Of a stretch of 64,000 bases of DNA, positions 1 through 11,178 are shown piece by piece. The notes under the pieces were generated by a model that searched no databases, was not told where the DNA came from, and saw nothing but the letters and a program-made list of their open reading frames with translations. The stretch lies in assembly GCA_963932465.1 (NCBI GenBank), contig OZ010788.1:667080484-667144483 (forward strand), given 5' to 3'. Each line of letters opens with the position of its first letter. Within the stretch, counting starts at the first letter, position 1. Made by a program: the position numbers and the translations under genes. The DNA comes from Maratus speciosus (Eukaryota; Arthropoda; Arachnida; Araneae; Salticidae).

Positions 1-457
1 AAACCGCAGCATGAAATTCTTATGGGATTTGGAACTGAATTCAAGAATAAAGGCGATAAACACGCCAATCTTTATATGAAGATCTCCCTATCAGAAAAAA
101 GTGCTGTAACCCTTTTGGCGATTTATTTGGCGAGAATATGTAAGTCAGAAGAAATGTAATGTATCTGCCTCGCTCTCACTTGCCTGCTTGCAACCGCCTA
201 TGTAATCCTTGCTCAGCACCCTCACCTCTGAGTCTAATAAAATAGTAATTGGACGAACTTGAGTTATGTGCATTCACAAAGCAAAATGTCGTATGTTTGA
301 ACTTCATCGACATGGATACCCAATAACTACATTATAGGTGTAAAATCGGGTGTGAGTATTACAAAAAAGCTCACGGCATTGCTATTGTTATGGAGAGAGA
401 TGTTGCAAAAATAAAAAGTTTTATGCAGAAAACTGTGATACTGGTGAAGCAAAAGTA

Positions 458-773
458 TTAACCCTTTCGCTGCGTAATTGTTTTGTCAAAATAACTTCAA
501 AAATTGCGTATTTAACCACTTCGCGACAAGCGTCTTTTAAGAATGTTTATTCTTTTGTCACCGGTTTTTCAAAACAAAAATTTTTGCCTAATTCAATCGG
601 GAAAATGCTCCGATTAAATAAGGCAAATTTTACAATAAAAAATAACTGGTGGGTATAATCAAGGAGGTCTAATTAAACGTAAAAAATGCTCCCCGAGAAA
701 TTCTCGGGTTGCACAAATTTTGCTACTTTTACGATGCCCGGGAAAATCTCGGATTGCGCAGCGAGAGGGTTAA
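458..773. mobile_element. TTAA-flanked MITE, CCCTTTCGCTGCG family
   Basis: TTAA lies on both sides (458-461 and 770-773). The ends are CCCTTTCGCTGCGTAAT on the left and the complement of CCCTCTCGCTGCGCAAT on the right. A CCC-starting inverted terminus beside a TTAA duplication is the signature of piggyBac-type non-autonomous elements. There is no coding capacity. A second MITE sits inside it. A related end with the same terminus is at about 8283-8303. Confidence 0.75.
516..672 (+). mobile_element. Nested TTAA MITE, CCMCTTCGCG family
   Basis: This starts after TTAA at 512-515 with CCACTTCGCGACAAGCG and ends before TTAA at 673-676. It aligns along most of its length with the complement of the complete element at 37031-37230, including the centre GATTAAATAAGGCAAA at 612-627. 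It lies inside the MITE at 458-773, so it is the younger insertion. Confidence 0.6.
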
Positions 774-984
774 AAAAACCTCGTGATAGAGTTGCAAAGT
801 AAAGGCAATCGAAACTGCAACAAACAAAACTTTGTTTCAAACTCTTTTGAAATATGTAAAAGGTACTTAATTTGAAAATTAAAATTCAGGTAATTCAGTC
901 TTGTTTCTATTTTGTTATTGATTTATTTTTATTAAGCACTTGTTACCAGAATAAGAAATAACGCATATATTTGCCGTTAGTCTT
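774..984. other. No recognisable feature
   Basis: This is AT-rich sequence without a long open frame or clear repeat. Confidence 0.5.
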
Positions 985-1072
985 AAAATTGAACCATTCT
1001 CGATTATCCGAAAATTTCGATTTTCCGAAAGATGGTCGATTCCAATTACTTCGGAAAATCGAGGTTCTACTG
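985..1072 (-). repeat. pogo/Tigger-like terminal fragment
   Basis: Read on the minus strand, the segment begins next to TA (1073-1074) with CAGTAGAACCTCGATTTTCC, then repeats CGAAA/CGATT steps. CAGTAGAACCTCGATT followed by 'CCGAA' repeats is typical of Tigger/pogo termini. Only one end is evident here. Confidence 0.45.
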
Positions 1073-1074
1073 TA

Positions 1075-1657
1075 TAAGAATAAACTTAACTTAAACATTT
1101 TAAAAAATAACTTGAAACAATAACTCTCCCATTCACGTATTACGAAGTAACCAATATACATTTCAAGTTATTACGGACTAACGGCCAATATTCGAAAATA
1201 TCAGCATCCTATCGGGCATGGTCAAAACTCAATGAATACCAATATTACAGAAATATTGACATCACATTGAAAATACATATAATTTAACACCAGCATTTCA
1301 AAAAAATTGGCGCCACATAAGAAAATCTTATTATTAAATACTAATATTAGGGAAATATTGGTAATATCTGACATATTTAGAGCTGAGTACCAATAGCGAA
1401 AATACTGGTGTTTCAGGTATTTGCATTCAAATGTCTAAGATTCGCATCACCACTTTGTTTTATCGCATGTATGTGTGTATACTTACTATCTGATGAGAAA
1501 CATTTTTCGCCATTTCCATGTCTCCGCGAAAATCGATTTAAAACATCATCTTTGGCAGTATTTTCTGAAGACACTTTTATGTGAAATAGAGTTTATATTC
1601 TTTGGAGCTTTTATAAGATATAAGAAAGTACAAGAATACATATGAATATTATTGATG
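1075..1657. other. Gene-free stretch with short CCAATATT-type repeats
   Basis: Between about 1200 and 1440 the words CCAATATT, GAAATATTGG and ATACTGGTG recur in both orientations. This suggests a decayed foldback element, but no clean ends or target duplication can be read. The rest is unassigned. Confidence 0.3.
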
Positions 1658-2411
1658 CAGTAGAACCTTGATTTAATGAATCGTTCGGGACTAGCAACTT
1701 TGTTCGTTAAAACGAGATTATTCGTTAAATCAGGATAATCAAAGGAATTTTTTTACACAACGTAACAAGTAAAAAATGGCTATAAATAAAAAAAAAAAAT
1801 ATGCTCACTAACCTTAATAACAATGTTAAACATTTGTTGCTTTAAGACAATACATTGTATTGATCCATTCTTTTTATGCATCACAAAATCCCAAGCATTG
1901 TAATTAAGGGAAAAAAAAATTCATTTATTCAAATTTTGTGGATAAATTATAAGATGTCCTTTATTAATGTTTGTTTGCTTTATTTCAATTGTGTATTCCA
2001 AACTTATTTACCGATTTTTTTCCTGAAGCTGTGAAAACAGTGTTATCAACATTATAAACCATCAAATTCAGTTTCAAAGAATCTAAACTGCTTTCTTTCA
2101 AAGAATCTAAACAACATTCTTTGAATGTTGCATGCTTCATATCTACTTCATCTTATTCATTCGATCCATTGCTACTGCTATGAATAACCTCTCCGCAAAG
2201 TACATTTTCGCACGTACATATTTCTGCGTCAAATATATATTCAGAAAATTGGCAATCAGGAACATATTTTATAAATAACATATCAGGAAAATATTTTATA
2301 AATATTACAAAATGTCTTCAATTTCTCATTTTTTTACATTGCTTGTTATTCGTTAAATCGAGATTATAAATTCGTTAAGTCGAAGTGTTTTTGTTCCATT
2401 TTCGTCGGAAC

Positions 2412-2447
<36 letters not shown>

Positions 2448-2484
2448 GCTAAATTGAGAAATTCGTTAAATCGGGCTCGACAAA
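1658..2484 (+). mobile_element. Degenerate pogo/Tigger-like non-autonomous element
   Basis: The left end CAGTAGAACCTTGATTTAAT is followed by repeated TTCGTTAAA(T/A)CGAG words. The same words recur in a similar block at 2345-2480. No open frame is present apart from a poly-lysine artefact over the A tract at 2415-2445. The right terminus is not clean, so the limits are approximate. Confidence 0.35.
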
Positions 2485-2879
2485 CTAATAATAATAAATA
2501 TAATATTTGTATAAGAAAAAAAATATGTTATGCCTGTACGATCGAAATTATTTCGCAACTGTATTAGGAAGTAGGGCGCTTAAATTTGAGAGCAAATTTA
2601 ATGTAAATCTATTGGAATTATTCCCCTTCCAATTGCCGTAAGCTTTTCTTTTTACGGCCTTCATTTTCGATTATAGTGTTTCTCACTTCCAACGTAATGG
2701 CCCGTATAACGATATTATAGGATTCGGAATTGAGAAATCAAATGAATCAATGAAAAACTCACTATCATTAAGTTTAGAAGCTCATTCCGGAAGTCTTCCT
2801 TCCGTTATCTCCTTTCGTCATTTCCGGTTCTGGCAGATAAAAACGAATCCCAGGATATTTCTCTCTCTCTTTTTCTTAC

Positions 2880-3123
2880 TCTCTTTTTTTTATTAGATTC
2901 GGGGTTCCAAAATGTTCTATTACAGATTTTTCCACATTGTTTTACTTTTTATCACTAAGTTGACATAGTCTTACGTTACTTTATTTCCCACATTTTACTT
3001 TTTATTCACTCTATTTCCCTTTTTAACATTTTCCAAGTTGTGAAATGTTTATGAATTCGGTTTGTCTATCCGTCTGTGCTCTAACTTGTGTAAATGGAAT
3101 CCGAATGCCACGAAATGGATATA
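2880..3123 (+). repeat. Dispersed repeat copy A, left part
   Basis: The stretch containing GCATTCGGTTTGTCTGTCCG-like sequence (3030-3100) matches 37284-37350. The match resumes at 4851 after two inserted elements. The family is noncoding and of unknown class. Confidence 0.5.
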
Positions 3124-3860
3124 CTGTATATACTCGTGTATAAGCCCCCCCCCCCCCCCCTCACCCAATTCTTAAGCAAAATTTTGAAAAAAAGTGAATT
3201 TTCGTGTATAAGTCGAACCACATTTCTAGTAGTACGTTGGATAAAAAAAAAATAAAAATAATAATAATAATAAATTTTCATCCGTTAAAAAGTTTGCTAA
3301 TTTAAAGTAAACTTTTTCATGTTTCTAATCAGACTTTTTTTTAAATTCAACGTTTTAAAACTGTATAATTATGTAAAACCGAAGAAACCTATTCACATCA
3401 ATTCAGTAATATTTAAAAAGTAAAAATTATTTCAAATGTCTTTTCAAGCCTAATTTACAAAGGTAAACATCTTCTTAGACTGCAAGATAAAATATAGTAT
3501 TTTTTTGTAATGTAGAATTTTTAGGAGAGATATCTAGAAGCATTCTCAAGTTGAACTCTTTTTAAAAAGGGGTTAAAACGTTGAAAGGAATGCCCGTGTA
3601 TTGAAGGGAATTCTGTCCCAAGAGAAAATGGGTGCAGAACAATTACAGAGATATTAATATTGAGCTTTTTTTTTTTTGTCAAATCACAGGGAAATAATCA
3701 TTGTCCTCTTTTATCTCTCATGTGATTACTTAAAAGACTTTTCCATTCGCCGATTATCTGCGATTTTTTTTTTTTTACTTCTTCGCGTATAAGTCGACCC
3801 CCCATTTTCAACCCCCAAATTTTGTCTAAAATTTTTCGACTTATACACGAGTATATAAGG
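3124..3860. mobile_element. TA-flanked foldback element, CGTATATACTCG family
   Basis: It is bounded by TA at 3122-3123 and 3861-3862. The termini are CTGTATATACTCGTGTATAAG and its imperfect complement at 3837-3860. Internal copies of 'GTATAAGTCGA' at 3211 and 3788 show that the ends are themselves repeated. The same terminus bounds the smaller element at 13808-14019. A C tract lies near 3145-3160. TA duplication points to the Tc1/mariner-type class; no transposase is present. Confidence 0.6.
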
Positions 3861-3872
3861 TATGTTATTGAG

Positions 3873-4689
3873 CAGAGATGGCGATCCTTTTTGAATATGC
3901 GTGCAAAAAATTTCAAAATTATTATGTACCAACATTCTAACGTGCCAGGAACGTTAAAACTTAGATAAAATCGAACAATTAATTTTTATAGAAATTTTAC
4001 TTAAATATTTTTACACTTATCATAGCTGCTAACTTTTACGCTTTTTTGCTACCACTAAAATTTTATAGATATTTTCGGCTTGTTTAATCATGAGATTTTG
4101 GACGATTAAATAAGACAATATTTACTATAAAATTTTAGTGGTAGGAGAAAAGCGTAAAAGTTGGCAGCTATGACTTATACTAAATTCGATTCCTAACTTA
4201 TTTATTATACTGTATTCACTCACTGGCCATGTCTTATCGAATTCCGTATTAATAATCTATAAATGAGTTTTTCTTTTATTCTATACTTCCGAATAAGATC
4301 ATTTTTAGTTCTTCAGGTAGACGCAGGTTCAATAGATACATAATAATTATTTACACTAACAGTTAAAATTCAATTTTCAAAGTAAAACCTAAATATAATA
4401 ACACCTAAAATAACTTAAAACCTTAAAGCTAAATAAAATAAAACCTAATCTGAAGTAGAAGAGTGTCAAATTAGTTATATTACTATACAAACTATCTCTT
4501 AAAATTGAATTTTCAAAAATAGAATATTTGAAATTCTATAGAGAAGCAAACCGATTTGGAAAACTCTACAATGTTAAATGGTTTGGAGACAAAATGACGC
4601 TACAGGGCGCTTTCAATAAAATTTATGATACCTTAATTAATTCAAAAGTAGCGGATTATTTTAAATGTAAATTATAGACCTGTTATACA

Positions 4690-4725
<36 letters not shown>

Positions 4726-4850
4726 TAAAAAAACAAAACAAAATGGATTGTTCTCTATAAACTGAGCATAATCTATATTTTTTTACGCGTGCCAGAGAAG
4801 TTTTTTTTCGTGCCAAGATCGGCACGCGTGCCATAGTTTCACCGTCCCTG
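3873..4850. mobile_element. hAT-like non-autonomous element
   Basis: The left end CAGAGATGGCGATCC and the right end TTTCACCGTCCCTG are imperfect inverted partners of the CAGNGA type common in hAT elements. Flanks TTATTGAG and TATTGACT are similar but shifted by one base, so the target duplication is blurred. No open frame is present. A MITE is nested at 4021-4172, and a long T tract lies near 4691-4723. Confidence 0.45.
4021..4172. mobile_element. 152-bp MITE with 6-bp target duplication, CATAGCTGC family
   Basis: It begins CATAGCTGCTAACTTTTACG and ends with the complement, TGGCAGCTATG. The hexamer ACTTAT occurs immediately on both sides (4015-4020, 4173-4178). The inner part has CTACCACTAAAATTTTA paired with TAAAATTTTAGTGGTAG and a GATTAAATAAGACAA centre. 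It belongs with 47880-48040. Confidence 0.8.
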
Positions 4851-6415
4851 TATTGACTATCGCTATGCCATGTTCGGTATTGAAAATGGAGTGTGTAGCA
4901 TTTACGGTTCCTTTACAGGGACATTCAAAAGAAATTCATTACATTACGGTCTATGGGGTAAAAATCGTTTGTGGTGAATTTTAATGATATTACACTATTT
5001 TAAACATATTAAAATTGATAGTTATCACTGAAGCCACAAGGTTCTTACTATAGAGAATTTATCGTTCATTTACATAAACACTCAAAATAATTTGGCTACA
5101 GAAGAAAATGAACAATAACACAAGCCTGTAAAATTTAGATTGTGTCATATAGCTTAGCTTTTGACAATTGATTATGTATTTTGTAGCGCTAAATCCGAAA
5201 ATGGCCTTTATTATTAACCATCAAGTCAGAATTGTTTGCAAAAATTTCACTTTTTAACTTTGAAATTTTTGATTTGCGTAAAATTCTGACGTTATGGTTA
5301 AAAATGAAGGTTATTTCCAGATTTGGTGCTAAAAAAGTACATAAAAACCTATTACCAAATTTTAAAAATACAACCATCACACCTATTTTATACTATCAGA
5401 ATTTTGCTAATTTTTGGCTTTGAAATTTACGATTTGCAAAAAATTCTGACTTGATGGTTAAAAATGAAGGTAATTTTCTAATTAAGTGCTAAAAAGCATA
5501 TAAAAATCAGTTATCACGAGTTAAACACAATTATTTCCTGTATCTTTCAGTATCAGATCAGATGTTCTCTATTTTCTTTACTTTTTACCATTGAAATTTA
5601 CAATTTGCAAAAAATCCTGACAGATGGTTAAAAATGAAGGTCATTATCGGATTCAGCGCTAAAAAATGCATAAAAATAAATTAGCAAAAGTTAAACAACA
5701 CAAACATCTCAGGTTTGTGTAATTAAACTTGGAACAATGGAACAATGTGAGCAGCTGAATGGATTACCTAGTTGCGTTGCAACTTTACATCCAGTGGATA
5801 GGTGATTGTGTTGCAAGGGCATTAGGGAGCCTTAAAAAAATAATGTTTAGACGTGGCTGGTAGCCACAAACGTTAAATTTACTTTTAAGAAAAAGAAAAG
5901 ACTAACAAAAAATAACAAAGTACATAAGTACTAGTATTTGAAGTCTACGAACAATAACTGCAAAAAGTGCGTTTTCATTTGTGGTATGCGTTTGTAAATT
6001 TAAATTTTTTTAAGTGTTACTCGGTGTGTATAAATTCTCAAGATCATATACGGGGCTGCACAATAGTTTTCAAAAACTTATGTTTACTTGCGGAAATTTC
6101 TGAATGGACATTTCCAACTGTGCTATGTGTTTAAATGAAATATAATATATAACTTATAACATTGAACATACAATGTAGTATACATACGTATCAATAGATC
6201 ATATACAGGGCTGCATAAAATAATTGTATATTTTCTCCACGATCTATGATAATAGCAGAAATTGGGTTTTAGAGTGCATTATAAGTTTTCCAAATTGTAC
6301 ATTTTAGACATCTTTCAGCTTAGTAAACTAAAATTTTGTTATAATATTCTGAATGTGTTGGAAAGTGTTTCATAATCTATGCTCCACGGATGATTTTTTC
6401 GGTCTTGTTTTAATA
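4851..6415 (+). repeat. Dispersed repeat copy A, right part
   Basis: It aligns in patches with 37390-38095. Shared landmarks are the 'GTTCGGTATTG' stretch, 'TTTTAATGATATTAC', two 'TATACAGGGCTGCA' words, and the terminal 'GAATGTGTTGGAAAGTGTTTCATAATC' zone at about 6350-6380. There is no open frame worth naming. A tandem repeat at 5160-5700 lies inside. Confidence 0.5.
5160..5700 (+). repeat. Short tandem repeat, about 170-bp period
   Basis: The block GAAATTTACGATTTGCAAAA, followed by an ATTCTGAC...GATGGTTAAAAATGAAGGT stretch, occurs three times at about 5257, 5424 and 5592. The first copy is preceded by a partly complementary block at 5195-5245, so this end can form a hairpin. The open frames on both strands here are by-products of the repeat. 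Confidence 0.7.
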
Positions 6416-6476
6416 GATTCGGAATCTCAAAAAGTTCTATTATAAATTTTCCACATTGTTTTACTTTTATCATTAA

Positions 6477-6600
6477 ACCTCTTGCTGCGCAACGCGAGAT
6501 TTCCTCGGGAAACGTAAAGGTAGCAAAATCTGCTCAACCCGAGATTTTCTCGGGATTCATTTTTTCCACTGGCGGCTATTTTTTAATTCAACTCGGACCA
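6477..6600 (+). mobile_element. Decayed TTAA MITE end
   Basis: TTAA at 6473-6476 is followed by ACCTCTTGCTGCGCAACGCG and then by CCGAGATTTTCTCGGG. Both are also present in the element at 458-773. The other end is not identifiable. Confidence 0.35.
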
Positions 6601-6835
6601 CTTTTTAAATACAAAAAATTCCATATAAACTTTAAACCTTTAGTGTGCATCTATGCAAACAACAGTGTTTTGAATTTAATAGATTTTTTTAAATTCGTAT
6701 ATACTTTTAATTCAGACCACAATATTAAAATAGCAATATCTGCTTCAATTAATAACCATGGTTCGTACGGATACCGTTATTTCTCCAAGAAGTTAGTTCT
6801 CAGTATTATTTTATAGAAAAAGAAATCTAGGTTAA

Positions 6836-7035
6836 CCCCTTCGCGAAGGGAGCCTTTTACGAAATTTTTAATCTTCTGTCACCGTTTTTTAAAAACAGAA
6901 ATTTGTGTCTTCTTGAATCGAGAAAATGTGCTGATTAAATAAGGCAAATTTTACAGTAAAATTTTACTGGTGAGGAAAAACAAGGATTCTGAGCGCTTCA
7001 TGCGGTATGTATACGTGCCGCTTGTACCCAAGGGG
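6836..7035 (+). mobile_element. 200-bp TTAA MITE, CCCCTTCGCG family
   Basis: TTAA (6832-6835) precedes CCCCTTCGCGAAGGGAGCC. The right end AAGGGG is followed by TGAA, a one-base change from TTAA. The centre GATTAAATAAGGCAAA is at 6933-6948. It is the same length as 37031-37230 and alignable with its complement. Confidence 0.7.
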
Positions 7036-7039
7036 TGAA

Positions 7040-7258
7040 ACGCGCAAAATTTCGCCTTCTTTTAAGATGATATTTTCTATAAGATAATACTGGTGCCGTA
7101 AAATTTTCTGGTCTGCAAAATTCAAAGAGGCTTATGAACCATGATAACAGACATTCCGTATTTAAATAAAGCGAAATTAACCATTCAAACTTTCTGGTGT
7201 AAAGTCAGATTCTCTGAACTACGGAATTTCTAAACGTATTCCATCATAGGAATTAAAG
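7040..7258. mobile_element. Degenerate TTAA MITE
   Basis: The right end reads AAAGGG followed by TTAA (7259-7262). Internal ACTGGTG and CACCAG-type words and an AAATAAAGCGAAATT centre match the general design of the other elements. The left boundary is not clear. Confidence 0.3.
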
Positions 7259-7389
7259 GGTTAAAGGTTAAGTTTTATAAAATAAGGTATTTGGAGACAT
7301 ACTTCTTAAAATATTTATTAATTTGCGATATTTTAGCGTAAAACAGCCACACAAAGTATTAGATGTAAATTTCCAACTGGGCGAAAAAT

Positions 7390-7463
7390 GTCCGGACCAG
7401 GATTCGAACCCGGGACCTCCTGGCTGAAGCCGCCAGTGCTCTGCCATCTGAGCTATCCCGGAC
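7390..7463 (-). tRNA. tRNA-like gene (tRNA pseudogene or SINE head)
   Basis: On the minus strand the acceptor GTCCGGG pairs fully with TCCGGAC. A D arm GCTC...GAGC, a 5-bp anticodon stem CTGGC/GCCAG and a T arm with GGTTCGAATCC follow in order. TAGCTCAGATGG and GGTTCGAATCC fit pol III A and B boxes, and a T5 run follows directly, as in a pol III terminator. Two faults argue against a normal tRNA: three bases instead of two separate the acceptor from the D arm, and loop position 33 is G instead of T. The anticodon would read CTT (Lys) but is not safe. A tRNA-derived SINE head is an equal alternative. Confidence 0.5.
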
Positions 7464-7679
7464 GATTCTGGTCGAACTTTTTCACCCAGCTAACCTTGAT
7501 GATTACAGCATATGGTCTGAAACCTGGTTCAGCTCAACAGAATAAATCTCAGGTAATGGAACTCCAGAAATAGCTGGATACGAAATTAGTAATTTCGTAA
7601 TTTCTAAGATTTTTCAAGCCGAAGAATGCTATTAAAATTTAGTGGTAACAATCGCCCAATTGCTGCGCCACTGTTCCAT

Positions 7680-7864
7680 CACTGCCTTAACAGTCGCATT
7701 AAATTACACTTTAAAAATTCAAATTTCTTATTGGCACCACTTTTTTGAAACAGAAATAGTCACCTTATTTAATAACAGGTAAAATGATACCAATTAAATC
7801 CAACTGGTGGGAATTAAACAATCTGAATAAAAGACGCAGCCCGTGAATATCACGGGAGTGAGTA
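7680..7864 (-). mobile_element. TTAA MITE, opposite orientation to 15429-15633
   Basis: The right end carries CCCGTGAATATCACGGGAG before TTAA (7865-7868). This is the complement of the left end of 15429-15633. Internally it has GGCACCACTTTTTTGAAA and the centre CACCTTATTTAATAACAGG. The left end is eroded. Confidence 0.5.
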
Positions 7865-7868
7865 TTAA

Positions 7869-8075
7869 CCCTTTCGGCAGGGGCAATTTTTGTTGTAAAA
7901 TGATGAAATGATTGACTGACACCGGAATTTTAAAATGACTTTCTTAGAAATTAAAAACATGTTACTTTAAATGTTCATTGTAAAAGCAAAATTTTACTAA
8001 AATATTCTTGGGACCCTTCGTAAATTTGGAATTAAAATTAGGTATCCAGACCCGGGCACACTGTGCCGGAAAGGG
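7869..8075 (+). mobile_element. TTAA MITE, CCCTTTC...GGGGC family
   Basis: It is flanked by TTAA at 7865-7868 and 8076-8079 and starts CCCTTTCGGCAGGGGC. The interior (ATGAAATGATTGACTGACAC, then GGAATTAAAATTAGG) matches the elements at 41128, 43291, 33590, 58358 and 62377. It shares its left TTAA with the preceding element. Confidence 0.7.
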
Positions 8076-8159
8076 TTAAGGTGTTAAAATTGTTGTGCCA
8101 GAATATTAAAATAGTCTCCAGTGACAGCCCTGATTTAGCCTGATTTCATTGTTTAATTG

Positions 8160-8303
8160 TTAATTCAAGTTTGGGTTAAATTCTTTTACAAGAAATGTTT
8201 ACATATTTAAACTGTAAAATATATATAGATTTGAAATATGTAATGAAATAATGCGCAATTTTTGAAAGTATTTTGATAAAAAAAAATTACGCAGCGAAAG
8301 GGT
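8160..8303 (-). mobile_element. Fragment of the CCCTTTCGCTGCG MITE family
   Basis: The complement of 8260-8303 begins CCCTTTCGCTGCGTAATTT directly beside TTAA (8304-8307) and matches the left end of 458-773. Upstream, 8085-8145 resembles an end of the GGCGACTATTTT family (20983-21132). Confidence 0.4.
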
Positions 8304-8307
8304 TAAG

Positions 8308-8654
8308 TTGACACAGTCTTACTTTACTTTATTTCTCCTCTTTTACCTTTTTTTTTTACTTTATTTCTTTTTTTTTTTAAATATATTTTTTTCAAGATTT
8401 TCATATCTTCCCTCTAGGTTTTACTTCTTTTCTTTACTCCTCGTTCGAAATTGTTTTCAAAACTATTCTTCGTCTTTTGAAGTCTGTTAAAAGATACAAG
8501 TTTTCCAAAAACGAAAGAAAAGAGTAAAGAATTATCGCAGATTCAGTTTACTACATACAGAAAGTTTTTAAAAATGATCTTTTTTCTTTCTGTAAGTCCG
8601 CATCTTTTGAAAGAATTATTAAAAGGAAAAGATTCCTCGAGTATTTTCTAGTTT
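8308..8654. other. Gene-free T-rich stretch
   Basis: I see long T runs and no feature I can name. The plus-strand open frame here is a run of F and L codons caused by the T tracts. Confidence 0.4.
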
Positions 8655-9185
8655 TTGTAAAATGTAAACACAGACTGTTTCTATACTCCAATTTAATATT
8701 GTTAGCTAGGAATCCAGTTTTATCGTAAAATAAATAAAGAAAAAATATTCCATATTCAGTTTAAAAGACTAACTGCTGGAGTATTTTGAGAATAAATTTC
8801 GAATATTTGTAGAAGCTAGATAACCCAGCATTCATAAAAAGGAATTTTTCTTTGTCAATAATTTTATGAGAAAATTTAATTCTAGTTTTCTGGGGTAGCG
8901 TATAACTTTCACAAAAAGTTTCAAAATTAACGATTTCATTTCAATGTGTAAGTAAAGTTTAGCAAAATATTTGTTTTAGTTAATTTAGGTATTCATTCTA
9001 TATTTAAAATTCTATACTTTGTAAAATGTAAACAAAGACTGTTTCTATATTTGGATTTAATATTGTTAGATAGGAATCCGGTTTTATCGTAATGTAAATA
9101 CGGATAAAAATATATTTAATTTAAAACTGCTGGAGTATTTCTGAATAACTTTCGAATATTTGTACAAAGTAGATAACCTAGTTTT
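8655..9185 (+). repeat. Direct repeat pair, about 170 bp each
   Basis: The block TTTGTAAAATGTAAACA..GACTGTTTCTATA, ending with TCGAATATTTGTA and AGATAACC, occurs at 8655-8835 and again at 9016-9180. The offset is about 360 bp. It is noncoding. Confidence 0.6.
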
Positions 9186-9978
9186 TGCAAAAGTGATACA
9201 TCTGGTTGTGTTCTTTTTAACTGAATGTGAAAACTCAAATTTAATTTTGCGACACAAATTTCACGGGGAAAAAAGACAAGGATTTTTTTCATTGTGTAAG
9301 AAATGACATGTTAATTACGTGTTCATTCAGTTAAAAGCACTTAACTGTCAGACTATTTAAGCCTGGTCGAAATACTCCACACAAGAACCTCTTACAAGAA
9401 TTTATTCGGACGAGCCTTTTTGTTTTAAGAACATTTTTGCTCTGAAAACACGTGAAAGAGAAATTTGCTAAAAATGTACTCTTAAAATTTAGTGGTGAGA
9501 AATAGAATATAAAAATAGAATCATGTTTATAAATTTTGACCGAAAAGGGTTAAAAATAACTCTGAATGCTTGTTAGTTTTTTCCCATGAGGTGACTTTTC
9601 TAAATAGAAATTTTTAACTTTATAAGAAATTTTATATTTGATTACACAGGAATATGTGTTATAAATCTCATGAAATTTTGAATAAAAAATAATTTCCTTA
9701 ATTTAGCTGGTAGGAATTTCTCCATTTTTCTTTTATAATAGAATAATAGAATACAATAGAATCGTAATAGATAATAATATAATTTATAATCTGTCTTGAT
9801 TTCTTTTAATTAGTTTTTTTTTTCTTCACTACAGAACTTATTTCCGCTCTAAACTGAATATAAATCTTTTTTATATATTTCAAATAGTTTAACTTCTAAA
9901 CACGCGCATTTTAATTATGGTCACCTGGTATATTTTGATTAAATAATCTATCTATTATCTAAATCTGTCGTTTAATTA
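9186..9978. other. Gene-free stretch
   Basis: It is AT-rich. A fragment with AAATTTAGTGGTGAGAAATAG near 9486 resembles the MITE core. Nothing else is recognised. Confidence 0.4.
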
Positions 9979-10196
9979 AGCTTGTCAGGCGCAAAGTACT
10001 TTTTTTTTTTTTTGGTAAAATGCCGAAATCACTGAGTGACATCAGAATTTACAAACAAATTTAATTGAAAATAATTTAAAGCTTTTCTTCGCGCTTTTAA
10101 TAAAAGGAAAACTTTCATTCCAAAATTTTGGTGCTGATGTGGCATTTAGGAATTAAGATTTAATGGTCATAAAATGGACCACCATCCTTCAAAGGG
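9979..10196 (+). mobile_element. Degenerate TTAA MITE, CCCTTTCAGG family
   Basis: TTAAGCTTGTCAGGCGC at the left is a mutated TTAACCCTTTCAGGGGC. Internal ACATCAGAATTTACAAACAA and GGAATTAAGATTTAATGG match the family. It ends TTCAAAGGG before CTAA. Confidence 0.5.
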
Positions 10197-10200
10197 CTAA

Positions 10201-10386
10201 CTCATTAAAGCCAGTTGGCAAGTTAAGTTCCATGTAAGGCGAACGAAGTATCAGTATTTTAATTTGGAAATTTTCACATTATCTAATCTCAAAATTTTGA
10301 GCGATTAAATAAATCAAAATTACAATCTGGAGAAAACCGGTGTCGAAGAATTAAAAGAAATGTAAAAGAGGTCTGTCCTTAATGGG
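10201..10386 (+). mobile_element. TTAA MITE, CCCATTAACGCC family
   Basis: It ends TTAATGGG before TTAA (10387-10390) and starts CTCATTAAAGCC after a mutated CTAA. The interior matches 32594-32800, including the words 'CTTTGAGNGAT' and 'GGTGTCGAAG'. Confidence 0.55.
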
Positions 10387-11165
10387 TTAATTAAAAAGAA
10401 AGGGGGGGGGGATAGAAAAAAGGAAAAGCATAGACGAGAAATGCATAAATGTAGATCCTTTATTTATATAAGATCATTCAGTTAAATTCCTCCAGTTCAG
10501 TAATTTTCCTATTTTAAACCAAATTCAATAAATATTCAAATTTTATTTTTATGTTTTGTATGCGTAAACATTTTAAAATATTTTGAATATCCGTTTCGTT
10601 TAACTGGATTTCTTTGAATTTCATCGAATAATCTAGATGGAAAATCCTTGTGAAAAATTTCGAGCATTTTCTTATGCAAAGTAAATGTGAATCTGCGAAG
10701 AGAAATGTGAATTTTTTTTTATCAGTCACGGCGTGCTATTGTGATCATCGTCTCAAAAATGCAAAAGAAAAGGGAAATATTTTAAGGTGTGATATGTTAT
10801 TCTCCTCCCAAAAAAACTGCAAGCGCATATAGAAATTTTTTGAAATGTATCATGATTTATGAATATTTTGTGCTATTCAAGCCTGCTATAGAATTTTGTG
10901 AAATGTGTAGTAGAATGGAGTTATCTGTCAAGGGAATGTGTAAGATAGGTAAGATAATATTTTCACAAAATCCGTCTTATTTAGTTAGGTAAAAGGAAAT
11001 CTATAAATAACTATGCACACCCATTTGGAATGCGCATTATTTGAAATGATATTCCATTATTTTCGTTCGAAGATTATTCTAATTATACTATTCATCGATT
11101 GTAAAATGCATATCTACCAGACTTCGGCATTTTTTTCAAAATCAAATAAACACATTTTGAATTAA
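10387..11165 (+). repeat. Local duplication, unit 1
   Basis: It is a near-identical partner of 11503-12310, about 1.13 kb apart. Shared landmarks are ATGCATAAAT..AGCTCC, TCTAGATGGAAAATCCTTGT and TTCATCGATTGTAAAAT. Several 60-75 codon open frames on both strands are kept in both copies, but the copies are too recent for this to mean selection. A poly-G run lies near 10393. Confidence 0.8.
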
Positions 11166-11178
11166 AAATCTCATTTAA

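Noticed and set aside
2385..2567. Lysine-rich open frame
   Set aside because: It is produced by the A tract at 2415-2445.
7388..7573. 61-codon protein starting SGPGFEPGTSW
   Set aside because: It is the antisense translation of the tRNA-like gene, a common false annotation.
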